Origin: an uncultured Pelagibacteraceae bacterium
GTDB taxonomy: Bacteria; Pseudomonadota; Alphaproteobacteria; Pelagibacterales; Pelagibacteraceae
Reading direction: 5' to 3'
DNA length: 64,000 bases
Assembly (NCBI GenBank): GCA_902610655.1
Contig: CACLWL010000001.1
Span: 62,001 to 126,000, forward strand
Positions 19,092-27,401 of this stretch are shown here, piece after piece. Made by a program: the position numbers and the translations under genes. Below the pieces are notes generated by a model, which did no database searches, was not told the DNA's origin, and was given only the letters and a program-made list of their open reading frames with translations. How positions within the stretch are numbered: the stretch's first letter is position 1; each line of letters begins with the position of its first letter.

Positions 19092-20414
19092 ATGGCGGTT
19101 TATAAAAAAAAAATAAAAATTTTCTTTTATATTTTTTTGATGACACATTTAGTTATATGGACTTTGATTCCATACTTAACTAATCATAATTTACCTTTAG
19201 ATACTATCGAGGCTCTTGCATGGGGAAGTAACCTAGATTGGGGATTTGATAAACATCCACCTATGAGTGCTTTTATTATTGAGATTTTTTATAATATCTT
19301 TGGATCGAATGATTGGGCCTATTACTTGCTAAGCCAAATATTTATAATTTTCTCTTTTTTTGTTATTTTTCAATTAAGTAAAGAAATATTAAAAAATGAA
19401 ACCTTGGCTCTTTTATCGGTATTATTATTAGAGAGTATTTATTTTTATAATTTTTCAACTCCAGAATTTAATGTGAATGTTTGCCAAATTCCTTTTTGGG
19501 CTTTAACAGTATATTTTTCATGGAAAGTTTTTAACCAAAAAATACCCTCTGTTAAAGATTGTGTATTAGTTGGTTTATTTGCTGCTGGAGGTTTTTTATC
19601 TAAGTATTTATTTATTTATTTATTAATATCAATTGATTTACTTTTTATTTATTTGATTTTTATAACAAAGGAGCGGAAGTTTAATTTTAATTATATTTTT
19701 TCAATTGAAGTTTTTTTAGTCTTAATGATACCTCATGTTATCTGGTTATTTGAGAATGAATTCATTACAATTACTTATGGTCTTGCAAGATCAGGGTTAG
19801 AGACTTCAAATATTGTTGATCATTTTAATTATCCAATTTCATTTTTAATAAAGCAGATAGGAATTATTTTGCCATTTGTTTTTATGGCAGCCATTATCGT
19901 AAAAAAAATAAAATATAAATTAAACTTTAAAGATAAAAATCTTTTATTTTTAGTTTTTATAAATATTCTTCCAATTTTTTTGGTGCTTTTAACTTCAATG
20001 ATAACAGGTTCAAAGATTAGAACAATGTGGATGACACCATTCTATCTATTTTTTGGAACTTTAGTAATTTATATTTTTCAAAAACAAATATTAAAAATAA
20101 ATTTAAAAAAGTTTTTTATTGCTTTTATTTTTATCTTTTTATTATCTCCGATTACCTATGGATACATATCAATAATTAAAACAGACAAAAGAACAGATTA
20201 TCCTGGAAAAGAAATTGCTCAAAAAGTTCAAGCAAAATGGAGCAAAGAATTTGATGATCCAATTAATATTGTTTTAGGCAATGAGTGGAATGCTGGAAAT
20301 TTATCTTATCATTTAAAATCAAGACCTGTTTGGGATGGCGAGGTAGATAAAAATAAGCTAGAAACTTATAATAAGTATATTTGTATAGATCAAATTTGTG
20401 TAGGAAATAAATGA
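19092..20414 (+). CDS. GT39-like integral membrane glycosyltransferase
   Basis: 440-residue polytopic protein, taking the ATG at 19092 (MAVYKKKIK) rather than an upstream TTG. An early luminal loop with Asp-Glu (NLPLDTIEALAWGSN) and DWGFDKHPPMSAFIIE matches the ArnT/PMT family that moves sugars from polyprenyl phosphate. About ten membrane helices follow, then a soluble C-terminal tail. It probably transfers a lipid-linked sugar to lipid A, peptide or glycolipid; acceptor unknown. Its stop overlaps the next small gene by ATGA. Confidence 0.8.
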   Translation: MAVYKKKIKIFFYIFLMTHLVIWTLIPYLTNHNLPLDTIEALAWGSNLDWGFDKHPPMSAFIIEIFYNIFGSNDWAYYLLSQIFIIFSFFVIFQLSKEILKNETLALLSVLLLESIYFYNFSTPEFNVNVCQIPFWALTVYFSWKVFNQKIPSVKDCVLVGLFAAGGFLSKYLFIYLLISIDLLFIYLIFITKERKFNFNYIFSIEVFLVLMIPHVIWLFENEFITITYGLARSGLETSNIVDHFNYPISFLIKQIGIILPFVFMAAIIVKKIKYKLNFKDKNLLFLVFINILPIFLVLLTSMITGSKIRTMWMTPFYLFFGTLVIYIFQKQILKINLKKFFIAFIFIFLLSPITYGYISIIKTDKRTDYPGKEIAQKVQAKWSKEFDDPINIVLGNEWNAGNLSYHLKSRPVWDGEVDKNKLETYNKYICIDQICVGNK

Positions 20415-20536
20415 ATGAATTTTTAAATACAAAATTTAAAAAAGTTGTTTTCATTATCGCAATTATTGCAATGATCGAACTTTCAGGTCATGGAATATTT
20501 GCCTCATTATTTAGATTTTTAAATTCTCTTAATTAA
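20411..20536 (+). CDS. 41-residue single-pass membrane peptide
   Basis: Short gene with start ATG overlapping the glycosyltransferase stop (ATGA) and stop three bases before the next glycosyltransferase ATG. The product begins MNEFLNTKFKK, then one hydrophobic segment VVFIIAIIAMIELSG, then FASLFRFLNSLN. The exact fit between two co-transcribed glycosyltransferase genes supports translation. I recognise no family; it could assist or anchor the flanking enzymes. Confidence 0.6.
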   Translation: MNEFLNTKFKKVVFIIAIIAMIELSGHGIFASLFRFLNSLN

Positions 20537-20538
20537 AA

Positions 20539-21408
20539 ATGAAAATAAAAATTTTGATACCAATTTACAATGATTGGCAATCTGTTAAGAAACTTTTAGA
20601 AAAAATTAATCATGAAGTAAAGGGTATGGATCACTCATTTTCCGTAACTTTAGTAAATGATGCATCTACAGAACAATTAACAGAAAATTTTTCTAATTTA
20701 TCCAATTTAAATTCTATCGAAGTTATTAATCTAAAAAATAATGTTGGTCACACAAGATGTATCGCAACAGGTTTAAAGCATATAAATGAAAATCAACAAT
20801 TAGATTATATTATTCCAATGGACGGAGATGGTGAAGATAGACCTGAAGAAATAAAGTTGTTTGTAGAAAATTTTAATTATCATCCAAATAAAACAATTGT
20901 TGGAGAAAGAGTAAAAAGATCTGAAAATATTTTATTTAAAATATGTTATTTTTTTCACAAAATTTTAACCTATACTTTCACAGGACAATCAATCAAATTT
21001 GGAAATTATACTTGCTTAACAAAATCAACTATTGAAAAAATGTTGAGTGATAAAGCAACATGGAGTAGTTTTTCGGGATCGTTAGCAAAGAACTGTAATG
21101 ACAAAGCAACAATTTCCTCAGAAAGAGGAAAAAGATATTTTGGTCCTTCAAAAATGAGCTTTTTAAATCTTATAAAACATTCTCTAGCAATAATTGGAGT
21201 ATTTAAATTTAGTGTTTTAGTTAGATCAATACTTTTTGTTTTAGTTTATATGTTTTTAATATACCAAAAAATATCATTTATAATGATACTACCCATAATA
21301 TTTATTGGTATATTTCTAATCTCTACTTTTATAATTTCACAAAGAGGAAGTTTGAAAGAAATGAATAATTCACTATCCAATATTTCAATAATTGATAAGA
21401 TTATATAA
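20539..21408 (+). CDS. Family 2 glycosyltransferase with C-terminal membrane segments
   Basis: 289 residues. It has a GT-A fold with KILIPIYNDWQSVKKLL at the start, VNDAST near residue 40, NVGHTRCIATGL and the sugar-nucleotide motif PMDGDGEDRPEE near 94-105. Two C-terminal hydrophobic helices (about 225-265) suggest a DPM1/GtrB-like enzyme that loads a sugar onto polyprenyl phosphate at the membrane. That would supply the GT39-like enzyme two genes upstream. It overlaps the TauD gene by one base. Confidence 0.85.
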   Translation: MKIKILIPIYNDWQSVKKLLEKINHEVKGMDHSFSVTLVNDASTEQLTENFSNLSNLNSIEVINLKNNVGHTRCIATGLKHINENQQLDYIIPMDGDGEDRPEEIKLFVENFNYHPNKTIVGERVKRSENILFKICYFFHKILTYTFTGQSIKFGNYTCLTKSTIEKMLSDKATWSSFSGSLAKNCNDKATISSERGKRYFGPSKMSFLNLIKHSLAIIGVFKFSVLVRSILFVLVYMFLIYQKISFIMILPIIFIGIFLISTFIISQRGSLKEMNNSLSNISIIDKII

Positions 21409-22235
21409 TGAAAATTAACTTAATTTCTGGTGCATTGGGAGCTGAAATATCTGGGTTAGATTTAAAAGATTCTTCAGAAGAAAATTGGAACGTAATCAAC
21501 CAGCTTCTTTTGGAACATAAAGTTCTTTTTTTTAGAAATCAAAATATTTCAGCAGAGGAGCAAATTAATTTCGCAAAACGGTTTGGACCTTTAGAAAAAC
21601 ATGTATATGTTAAGGGAAGAAATCAATACCCAGAAATAATTAGAATAATTAAAAAACCAGATGAAAAACAGCAGTGGGGGGAAACTTGGCACACAGATGT
21701 AAGTTATAATCCAAAACCTACCAAAGTAATTATTTTAAGATCAATCAAAATTCCTCCTGTCGGTGGAGACACGATGTTTTCTAATATGGAGCTGGCTTAT
21801 GAAACTTTAGATAATGATCTTAAAGAAAAAATTAAAGACAAGAAAGCAGTTCATAGTTCTCTTGGTGCTGCAGCATTTGTCGATGCTTATAAAGGTATGG
21901 AAGGTAATGGTAATTTAGATGAATATTCAAATATTCATCCAATTGTTAGAACTCATCCAGAAACAGGTAAAAAAATCCTATATGTTAATTCTATGTATAC
22001 AAAAAGAATTGAAGGTTTAGATGAAAGTGAAAGTAACAAATTATTAAAAAAGTTATTTGCTCAACAAGAAAGATTAGATCTAACTTGTAGATTTAAATGG
22101 ACTGAAAATGCTGTTGCTATTTGGGATAACAGAAGTACACAGCATCAGGGCTTAACTGATTTCTTCCCTGGCCGAGGATTGGGACACGAAAGAGTTATGG
22201 ATAGAATTGCTATAGAAGGCGATCAGCCAATATAA
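21408..22235 (+). CDS. TauD/TfdA-family Fe(II)/2-oxoglutarate dioxygenase
   Basis: 275 residues. The iron triad is visible as His95 and Asp97 in WHTDVSY and His246 in RSTQHQG; Arg262 in HERVMDR is the likely 2-oxoglutarate anchor. The family hydroxylates taurine, alkylsulfates, carnitine precursors and related compounds, releasing succinate and CO2. The substrate is unassigned; taurine is only one option. It is embedded in a run with glycosyltransferases and an ammonium transporter, so a nitrogen-containing substrate is possible. Confidence 0.85.
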   Translation: MKINLISGALGAEISGLDLKDSSEENWNVINQLLLEHKVLFFRNQNISAEEQINFAKRFGPLEKHVYVKGRNQYPEIIRIIKKPDEKQQWGETWHTDVSYNPKPTKVIILRSIKIPPVGGDTMFSNMELAYETLDNDLKEKIKDKKAVHSSLGAAAFVDAYKGMEGNGNLDEYSNIHPIVRTHPETGKKILYVNSMYTKRIEGLDESESNKLLKKLFAQQERLDLTCRFKWTENAVAIWDNRSTQHQGLTDFFPGRGLGHERVMDRIAIEGDQPI

Positions 22236-22251
22236 ATAATTAAATAAAGAT

Positions 22252-24366
22252 ATGTCCCAAGAAATAATAGACGCACTAAAAAATAATATTGACACCTTGT
22301 GGGTAATTGATTGTGCAATTTTAGTTTTTATTATGCAAGCAGGTTTTATGTGTATGGAAACCGGTTTATCTAGATATAAAAATAGTATCAATGTTGCGTT
22401 AAAAAATGCAGCAGACTTTGGCGTTTCCGTAGTTATTTTTTGGATTTTTGGATTTGGTATTATGTTTGGTACCTCTTATAACGGTTTTTTTGGTACCGAT
22501 TTATTTTTCTTTAAAACAGAAAAAGCGGAATACATGACTTATTTTGTTTTCCAAGCAATGTTTGTTGCAACTGCCGCAACAATTATTTCTGGTGCTGTTG
22601 CAGAAAGAATGAAATTTAATGGATATTTGATTATGACAGTTTTAGCTACTGGAGTAATTTATCCTATTGTTGGCCATTGGGCTTGGTCTTCGAGTTATCT
22701 TACTGGTTCGGTTAAATCTTCAGGTTGGCTGTCAGATATAGGATTTGTAGATTTTGCTGGGAGTACAATTGTACACTCAGTAGGAGGATGGATTGCCTTA
22801 GCAGCAGTTATTATATTGGGTCCAAGAATTGGTAAATATTCAGAGGCAAATAAAGGCAAGTTTACTGGATCTAGTTTTCCTTTAGCAGTTTTGGGAACAC
22901 TTATTTTATGGTTTGGTTGGTTTGGTTTTAATGGAGGAAGCAATGGGGCAATGGATGAGGCAGTACCATTAATTTTAATTAATACATTTTTAGCAGCAGC
23001 ATTTGGTTTATTAACAGGTTTATTTATTTCATATCTTAAATTTAAAAAACCTGATCCTTTTTATATTATTTTAGGTCCATTAGCAGGATTGGTTGCAATT
23101 ACGGCTGGGTGTAATTCAATGTCATCAGTAATTTCAATTTTTGTCGGAATAATAGGGTCAATAATTGCTATCATTGTAAATGAAACTTTGAATAAGTTTG
23201 AAATTGATGATGTTGTTGGTGCAGTTCCAGTTCATTTAGCTGCGGGTATTTGGGGAACTTTAGCGGTAGGTCTATTCTCAGATTTAACAATTTTAGATAC
23301 TGGGTTAGACAGATTTTCACAAATTAAAATTCAATTAATTGGTATTACATCAATCGGTTTATTTACGTTTATTTCATCTTACTCTGTTTTGAGTATAGTA
23401 AATAAATTTTATCCTCTACGGGTAAGTCCTGTACAAGAGGAGTTAGGATTAAACATTGCTGAGCACAATGCAGTTTCAGTTGAGCATGATTTAATTTCGA
23501 TTTTAGACAAACAATCTGAGTCAGGAGATCTTAAAATTAGAGGACCTCAAGATCCATTTACTGCAGGTGGAGTAATTGGTCTTTATTATAACAAGTTAAT
23601 GAGCAAGCTAGAAACAAGTGAAGAAGAGAAAAATAAGTGGCGTGCGAGAATATCCAAAGAAGTTAAGTTAGCAGTGAAGGTTCAAGAAAACTTTTTGCCA
23701 AAAAGAAATTTAGATAATTATCCTGTAAAAGGTATAAATATAGCTGCCAGAGAGGTTTCAGGAGATTTTTTTAGTTTTTATCCTCATAACGATAATGTTT
23801 ATTTCATTATTGCAGATGTAGCTGGCAAAGGAATACATGCCGGAATGGTTATGGCTAAAGCGTCAACTTTATTTGAAATAATGGCTAGAGATAAAGTTGA
23901 TGTAGATGAAATTGCATTTCATATGAACAATGATTTATTTTATACTAAAACAAGTGGAATGTTCGTAACCTCGATTATTGGAAATTATAATATTACTACT
24001 GGTGAAATAGTATGGGTAAACGCTGGTCATCAACCAGCGCTAGTAAGAGATAAAAATGGAAATTTTCAAGAATATGAAAGTAAATCTCCTCCATTAGGTG
24101 TAATTGTACAAAAAGCAAAATCCAGCTATTCTATTAATAGAATTAATTTAAATAGTAACAGACTTTATGCATTTACAGATGGATTATCTGAAAGTTTAGA
24201 CGAAAATAATCAAGAAATAGGCATCGAAGGTTCAAAAAAAGTAATTAATAATAATTTTAGTAATAATATTAATGATGAATTAAATAATATTACAAAAGAA
24301 ATTACCACTTCCTCTAAAATTGAAAAATTAAGTGATGATTTAACTATAGTTGTTATAGGTAAATGA
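22252..24366 (+). CDS. Ammonium transporter fused to SpoIIE/RsbU-type phosphatase
   Basis: 704-residue two-part protein. Residues about 10-390 are an Amt channel with the pore twin histidines His175 (STIVHSVGG) and His328 (VPVHLAAGIWGT) and the conserved DFAGS. Residues about 395-450 form a linker resembling the HAMP-like region of other Amt fusions, then a charged helix (455-485). Residues about 490-704 are a PP2C-like serine phosphatase of the SpoIIE/RsbU group with all metal aspartates: Asp505 (GDFFSF), Asp522 (ADVAGKG), Asp643 (TDGLSES) and Asp696 (SDDLT). Both halves look active. It could sense ammonium and dephosphorylate an anti-sigma antagonist; no such partner is adjacent. It overlaps the next gene by four bases. 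Confidence 0.93.
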   Translation: MSQEIIDALKNNIDTLWVIDCAILVFIMQAGFMCMETGLSRYKNSINVALKNAADFGVSVVIFWIFGFGIMFGTSYNGFFGTDLFFFKTEKAEYMTYFVFQAMFVATAATIISGAVAERMKFNGYLIMTVLATGVIYPIVGHWAWSSSYLTGSVKSSGWLSDIGFVDFAGSTIVHSVGGWIALAAVIILGPRIGKYSEANKGKFTGSSFPLAVLGTLILWFGWFGFNGGSNGAMDEAVPLILINTFLAAAFGLLTGLFISYLKFKKPDPFYIILGPLAGLVAITAGCNSMSSVISIFVGIIGSIIAIIVNETLNKFEIDDVVGAVPVHLAAGIWGTLAVGLFSDLTILDTGLDRFSQIKIQLIGITSIGLFTFISSYSVLSIVNKFYPLRVSPVQEELGLNIAEHNAVSVEHDLISILDKQSESGDLKIRGPQDPFTAGGVIGLYYNKLMSKLETSEEEKNKWRARISKEVKLAVKVQENFLPKRNLDNYPVKGINIAAREVSGDFFSFYPHNDNVYFIIADVAGKGIHAGMVMAKASTLFEIMARDKVDVDEIAFHMNNDLFYTKTSGMFVTSIIGNYNITTGEIVWVNAGHQPALVRDKNGNFQEYESKSPPLGVIVQKAKSSYSINRINLNSNRLYAFTDGLSESLDENNQEIGIEGSKKVINNNFSNNINDELNNITKEITTSSKIEKLSDDLTIVVIGK

Positions 24367-25199
24367 AAAAAATTTTTTACTTTCTATTTTTAATCTTTAT
24401 ATTTTTTTCAAATTTATGTTTTGCAGATCAACACAAAACTAAATTTAAAGATATAAAAGGTTATAAGGAGCAATTTTTATCTTTAGCATATAAAAAAACT
24501 AACAGAATTAAGGAAGTAAAAAAAAGTGATGGCTTCCCCGTATATGAAGGAAAGACAAGTATTCAAGTTACAGTAAATAGAGAAGATGCTGGATGTGGAA
24601 AAGGAAAATCTGCCAAATTGCAAATTGGATGTGATGGCAAAGGAAATAGGAGCAGACAAGAAATTCACCTTGGTGATCTTAGATTAAAAAATAAAGAACA
24701 TATTTATGAATATGCAGTTTACTTTGATGAAGATTATATAAGTTTAGAAAAGGGTGCAGTTGTTGTAATTGGTCAAATGCATACAGACAATAAAGCTAAA
24801 GGTTGTCATAACTGCTGTCATTTTTGGGCTCAAGATACAAAGTATAAAGGTGAAAATTATTACACTTGGGTTAGTAAATCAGCATACTCTTCCGACCCAG
24901 TAATAATTGGCAAGATTGATGATTTAAAAGGTAAATGGACCCATTTGAAATTTCATGTTCTCTGGAAGCTAGACGAGACTGGAAGATTTAAAATATATAA
25001 AAATAATGAAGTTATTGCTGACTTAAAAAACATTAAAACACTAGCTGATACCTGCGCAGGTGGCTATATGAAATTTGGAATATATAGACATAGAACAATT
25101 GGTTATTGGAATTCTGATTGGGAAAGTCTTCAAGATCAAAGAATTTATTTGGATAGTATAGTTCTTAGAAAACCCAAAAAGGAAGAGAAATTTAAATAG
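24363..25199 (+). CDS. Secreted polysaccharide-lyase-like protein
   Basis: 278 residues with a signal peptide (KKIFYFLFLIFIFFSNLCFA, cut near residue 20). It resembles the heparin-lyase-like (Polysacc_lyase, PF14099) beta-sandwich family: RQEIHLGDLRL, YEYAVYFDEDY, VVIGQMHTD and a late DTCAGGYMKFGIYRHR block. It carries a Cys-rich loop (CHNCCHFW near 143-150) plus Cys in EDAGCGKGK and LQIGCDGKG, giving likely disulfides in the periplasm. Substrate unknown. ATGA overlap with the Amt fusion ties it to the same operon. Confidence 0.65.
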   Translation: MKKIFYFLFLIFIFFSNLCFADQHKTKFKDIKGYKEQFLSLAYKKTNRIKEVKKSDGFPVYEGKTSIQVTVNREDAGCGKGKSAKLQIGCDGKGNRSRQEIHLGDLRLKNKEHIYEYAVYFDEDYISLEKGAVVVIGQMHTDNKAKGCHNCCHFWAQDTKYKGENYYTWVSKSAYSSDPVIIGKIDDLKGKWTHLKFHVLWKLDETGRFKIYKNNEVIADLKNIKTLADTCAGGYMKFGIYRHRTIGYWNSDWESLQDQRIYLDSIVLRKPKKEEKFK

Positions 25200-25205
25200 C
25201 GATGC

Positions 25206-26483
25206 TCAGGCTTTTATCTTAGGTAAAGAATAAAAGTCAGCTGTATCAATTTTAGATGAATGTTCTCTTCTCATATTCCATTTTTTGTAAACACCTGCGC
25301 TTGCAAGACTTAATGTAGATCTTCCATAACGGTAATTTGTATTATCCATTGATCTCATCAATCTATTTATTTTTTCATCTTTTTCAGATGAGAACAAATT
25401 TTCTTTTTGATTTTCATTTGATAGCCCCGTTAACATTACTCCTGCTTTTTGGTATCGACAACCATGTCTAAAAATATCTTCTAATATTGAAACCGCAGCT
25501 GTAACAGTTTCAATACTATTATTTGTTGCTATTGGAAAATCAATTGTTTTTGAATTTGAATAGTAACCAAAGTTTCTTTGGAAGGGACTTGTTCTAACAA
25601 AAACTGTTATTGCTTTCGCAACTAAATTTTCTGATCTGATTTTTTCAGATGCATTTAAGCAGTAATTTGCAACTGCTTCTTTTAATTCTTGAAAATGTTC
25701 AACTCTTTTTCCAAACGAACGAGACACAACACAACTTTTTCTTTTTGATTGTGTTGTTTCTAAATCAATACAAGGAATACCCCTAAGCTCCATAGCAGTT
25801 CTTGAACTTAAAACATTTGAACATTTTTTGATCCAGGTATTCGATTTATTTTTTAATTGCTTTGCATTATAAACTCCATTTTTTTGATAAAATTTAGTTA
25901 ACTGTCTTCCAACTCCCCAAACATCATTTATTTCAATTTTTTCTAATATTGGATCAAGATTTTCAATACCAATTAAACTTGTAACACCGGATAGTTTTTT
26001 CTTTGCGATATGATTTGCAATTTTACTTAAAGTCTTTGTTTTCGCTATACCGATACTTGTTGGTATACCCGTCCACTGTAAAACAGTATTTCTGATTTCT
26101 TTACCAACTTTTTCAACTTCTTGATCAGAAAAGTTTGATAAATCCATAAATGCTTCATCAATTGAATAAACCTCTATATCAGAGTTAAATCTTTTTAGAG
26201 TTCTCATTACTCTTCTTGATAAATCACCGTATAAAGAGTAATTCGATGAAAATACATTTACTTTATTTTTAATAATTATATCTTTTGCTTTAAAATAAGG
26301 TTCGCCCATTTTAATGCCTAAAGCTTTTGCTTCGTTAGATCTTGAAATTATACAACCGTCATTATTAGACAAAACTACAACAGGTTTTTTTCTTATTTTT
26401 GGGTTAAATAATCTTTCGCAAGAAACATAGAAAGAATTACAATCTATTAATGCGATTTTTTTAGTATACTGAGTGAATGACAT
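25206..26483 (-). CDS. umuC: Error-prone DNA polymerase V catalytic subunit
   Basis: Y-family translesion polymerase, 425 residues, full length for UmuC. Catalytic residues are in [16 protein letters not shown] (first Asp) and [11 protein letters not shown] (SxDE). [20 protein letters not shown] and [12 protein letters not shown] form the palm/thumb helix-hairpin-helix. The C-terminal part carries the UmuC-specific tail. It overlaps umuD by 23 bases and would be expressed with it under SOS control. Confidence 0.95.
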   Translation of the reverse strand: MSFTQYTKKIALIDCNSFYVSCERLFNPKIRKKPVVVLSNNDGCIISRSNEAKALGIKMGEPYFKAKDIIIKNKVNVFSSNYSLYGDLSRRVMRTLKRFNSDIEVYSIDEAFMDLSNFSDQEVEKVGKEIRNTVLQWTGIPTSIGIAKTKTLSKIANHIAKKKLSGVTSLIGIENLDPILEKIEINDVWGVGRQLTKFYQKNGVYNAKQLKNKSNTWIKKCSNVLSSRTAMELRGIPCIDLETTQSKRKSCVVSRSFGKRVEHFQELKEAVANYCLNASEKIRSENLVAKAITVFVRTSPFQRNFGYYSNSKTIDFPIATNNSIETVTAAVSILEDIFRHGCRYQKAGVMLTGLSNENQKENLFSSEKDEKINRLMRSMDNTNYRYGRSTLSLASAGVYKKWNMRREHSSKIDTADFYSLPKIKA

Positions 26484-26856
26484 AAGTTACAACTCCCCAA
26501 ATAAAAATATCTTCTTCTTCGTTGATTAAAATTCTATCTTTAAAATCTTTAGATCCTGAGGTTAAAAATTTTTTATCTCTTTCTTGCACAAAGCTTTTAA
26601 CCACTAATTCGTCATGAACATTTGCAATTACAGTTGAGAAATTTCTAGGTGTTAAACTTTTGTCGACAACTAGTATGTCTCCATCATTGATTCCAACATC
26701 AATCATTGACTTTCCTTGAACCCTGATCACAAAGGTTGCTGGAACATTCTTGATCAAGTGAACGTTCAGATCTATATCTTCCTCTATGTAATCAGTTGCT
26801 GGAGACGGAAAACCAGCTCCTGCTTTGTGTAAATAGTAAGGTATGGTCAGCTTCAT
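26461..26856 (-). CDS. umuD: UmuD, LexA-like autoprotease subunit of Pol V
   Basis: The preferred start is the ATG at 26856 ([13 protein letters not shown]), which follows the LexA box; an upstream ATG would place the operator inside the gene. The product is 131 residues. [12 protein letters not shown] matches the UmuD cleavage region, with Ala14-Gly15 as the self-cleavage bond (Cys-Gly in E. coli). The Ser-Lys dyad is Ser50 (GKSMIDVG) and Lys87 (LVVKSF). There is no DNA-binding domain, so it is UmuD rather than LexA. Confidence 0.93.
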   Translation of the reverse strand: MKLTIPYYLHKAGAGFPSPATDYIEEDIDLNVHLIKNVPATFVIRVQGKSMIDVGINDGDILVVDKSLTPRNFSTVIANVHDELVVKSFVQERDKKFLTSGSKDFKDRILINEEEDIFIWGVVTYVIHSVY

Positions 26857-26863
26857 AATAAAT

Positions 26864-26878
26864 GTTCCTATTTTGTTC
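26864..26878 (-). promoter_or_regulatory. LexA (SOS) box of umuDC, alphaproteobacterial type
   Basis: GTTC (26864-26867), seven bases, GTTC (26875-26878): an exact GTTC-N7-GTTC direct repeat, the known alphaproteobacterial LexA operator. On the coding strand it reads GAAC-N7-GAAC, lies just downstream of the -10 box and ends 8 bases before the umuD ATG, so a bound repressor would block initiation. Confidence 0.88.
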
Positions 26879-26881
26879 TTA

Positions 26882-26910
26882 TTAGTACAACACTTATTCA
26901 ATGGTGTCAA
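26882..26910 (-). promoter_or_regulatory. umuDC promoter
   Basis: On the minus strand: TTGACA (26910-26905, perfect -35), 17 bases, TACTAA (26887-26882). The LexA box begins a few bases downstream and covers the predicted start. Confidence 0.7.
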
Positions 26911-26935
26911 ATAGGTTGTATTTTGAGTCTGGAAC

Positions 26936-26956
26936 TGAATCAAAAGTGAATCAAAA
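26936..26956. repeat. Direct repeat TGAATCAAAA x2
   Basis: Two exact 10-base copies (26936-26945 and 26947-26956) spaced 11 bases start to start, one helical turn. A degenerate third TGAAC follows at 26959. They lie between divergent umuD and the first GFA gene, a place for a regulator of either side. Function unknown. Confidence 0.5.
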
Positions 26957-27029
26957 CGTGAACATCCAAACTACATTTTGTTGGATTGTGGATAACTTAG
27001 ACAAGGGATAGATTGCTTAGATAAAAATT

Positions 27030-27401
27030 ATGGAAAAACTGAATTGTCATTGTGGTCAAATCGAAATCGAAGTGAATTTAACTAAAGGCTTAGAAGATCT
27101 TTATAGATGTAATTGTTCTATGTGTAAAAGAAAGGGAGCAATAAGTACTGTGATTGATAAAAAAGATTTGAAGGTGACAAAAGGGGAAGAGTTATTAAAA
27201 TTTTATCAATTTAAGACAAATGTTGCAAAACATTATTTTTGTACTAATTGTGGAATATACACTCACAATCAAAGAAGAGCAGATCCTAATACATATGGTA
27301 TAAATGTAGGATGTTTAAATGGAGTAACTGAAGATGAGTTATTTAAATTTAAAGTAAGAATAAATGATGGACATAATCATATATTAGATAGGAAAAAATA
27401 A
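27030..27401 (+). CDS. GFA/CENP-V-type zinc protein, copy 1
   Basis: 123 residues with the GFA zinc pattern: CHCGQIEIEV (residues 5-14), RCNCSMCKRKG (about 31-41) and FCTNCGIYTHNQ (about 74-85). The founding member is glutathione-dependent formaldehyde-activating enzyme, but most relatives have unknown substrates. It shares a one-base overlap with a clear paralogue. A role in formaldehyde/glutathione chemistry is plausible in a methyl-group oxidising cell but not shown by the sequence. Confidence 0.85.
   Translation: MEKLNCHCGQIEIEVNLTKGLEDLYRCNCSMCKRKGAISTVIDKKDLKVTKGEELLKFYQFKTNVAKHYFCTNCGIYTHNQRRADPNTYGINVGCLNGVTEDELFKFKVRINDGHNHILDRKK

Noticed and set aside
26461-26943. Longer umuD start at 26943
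   Set aside because: It would place the LexA box and -10/-35 promoter within coding sequence, and the extra 29 residues have no UmuD resemblance.
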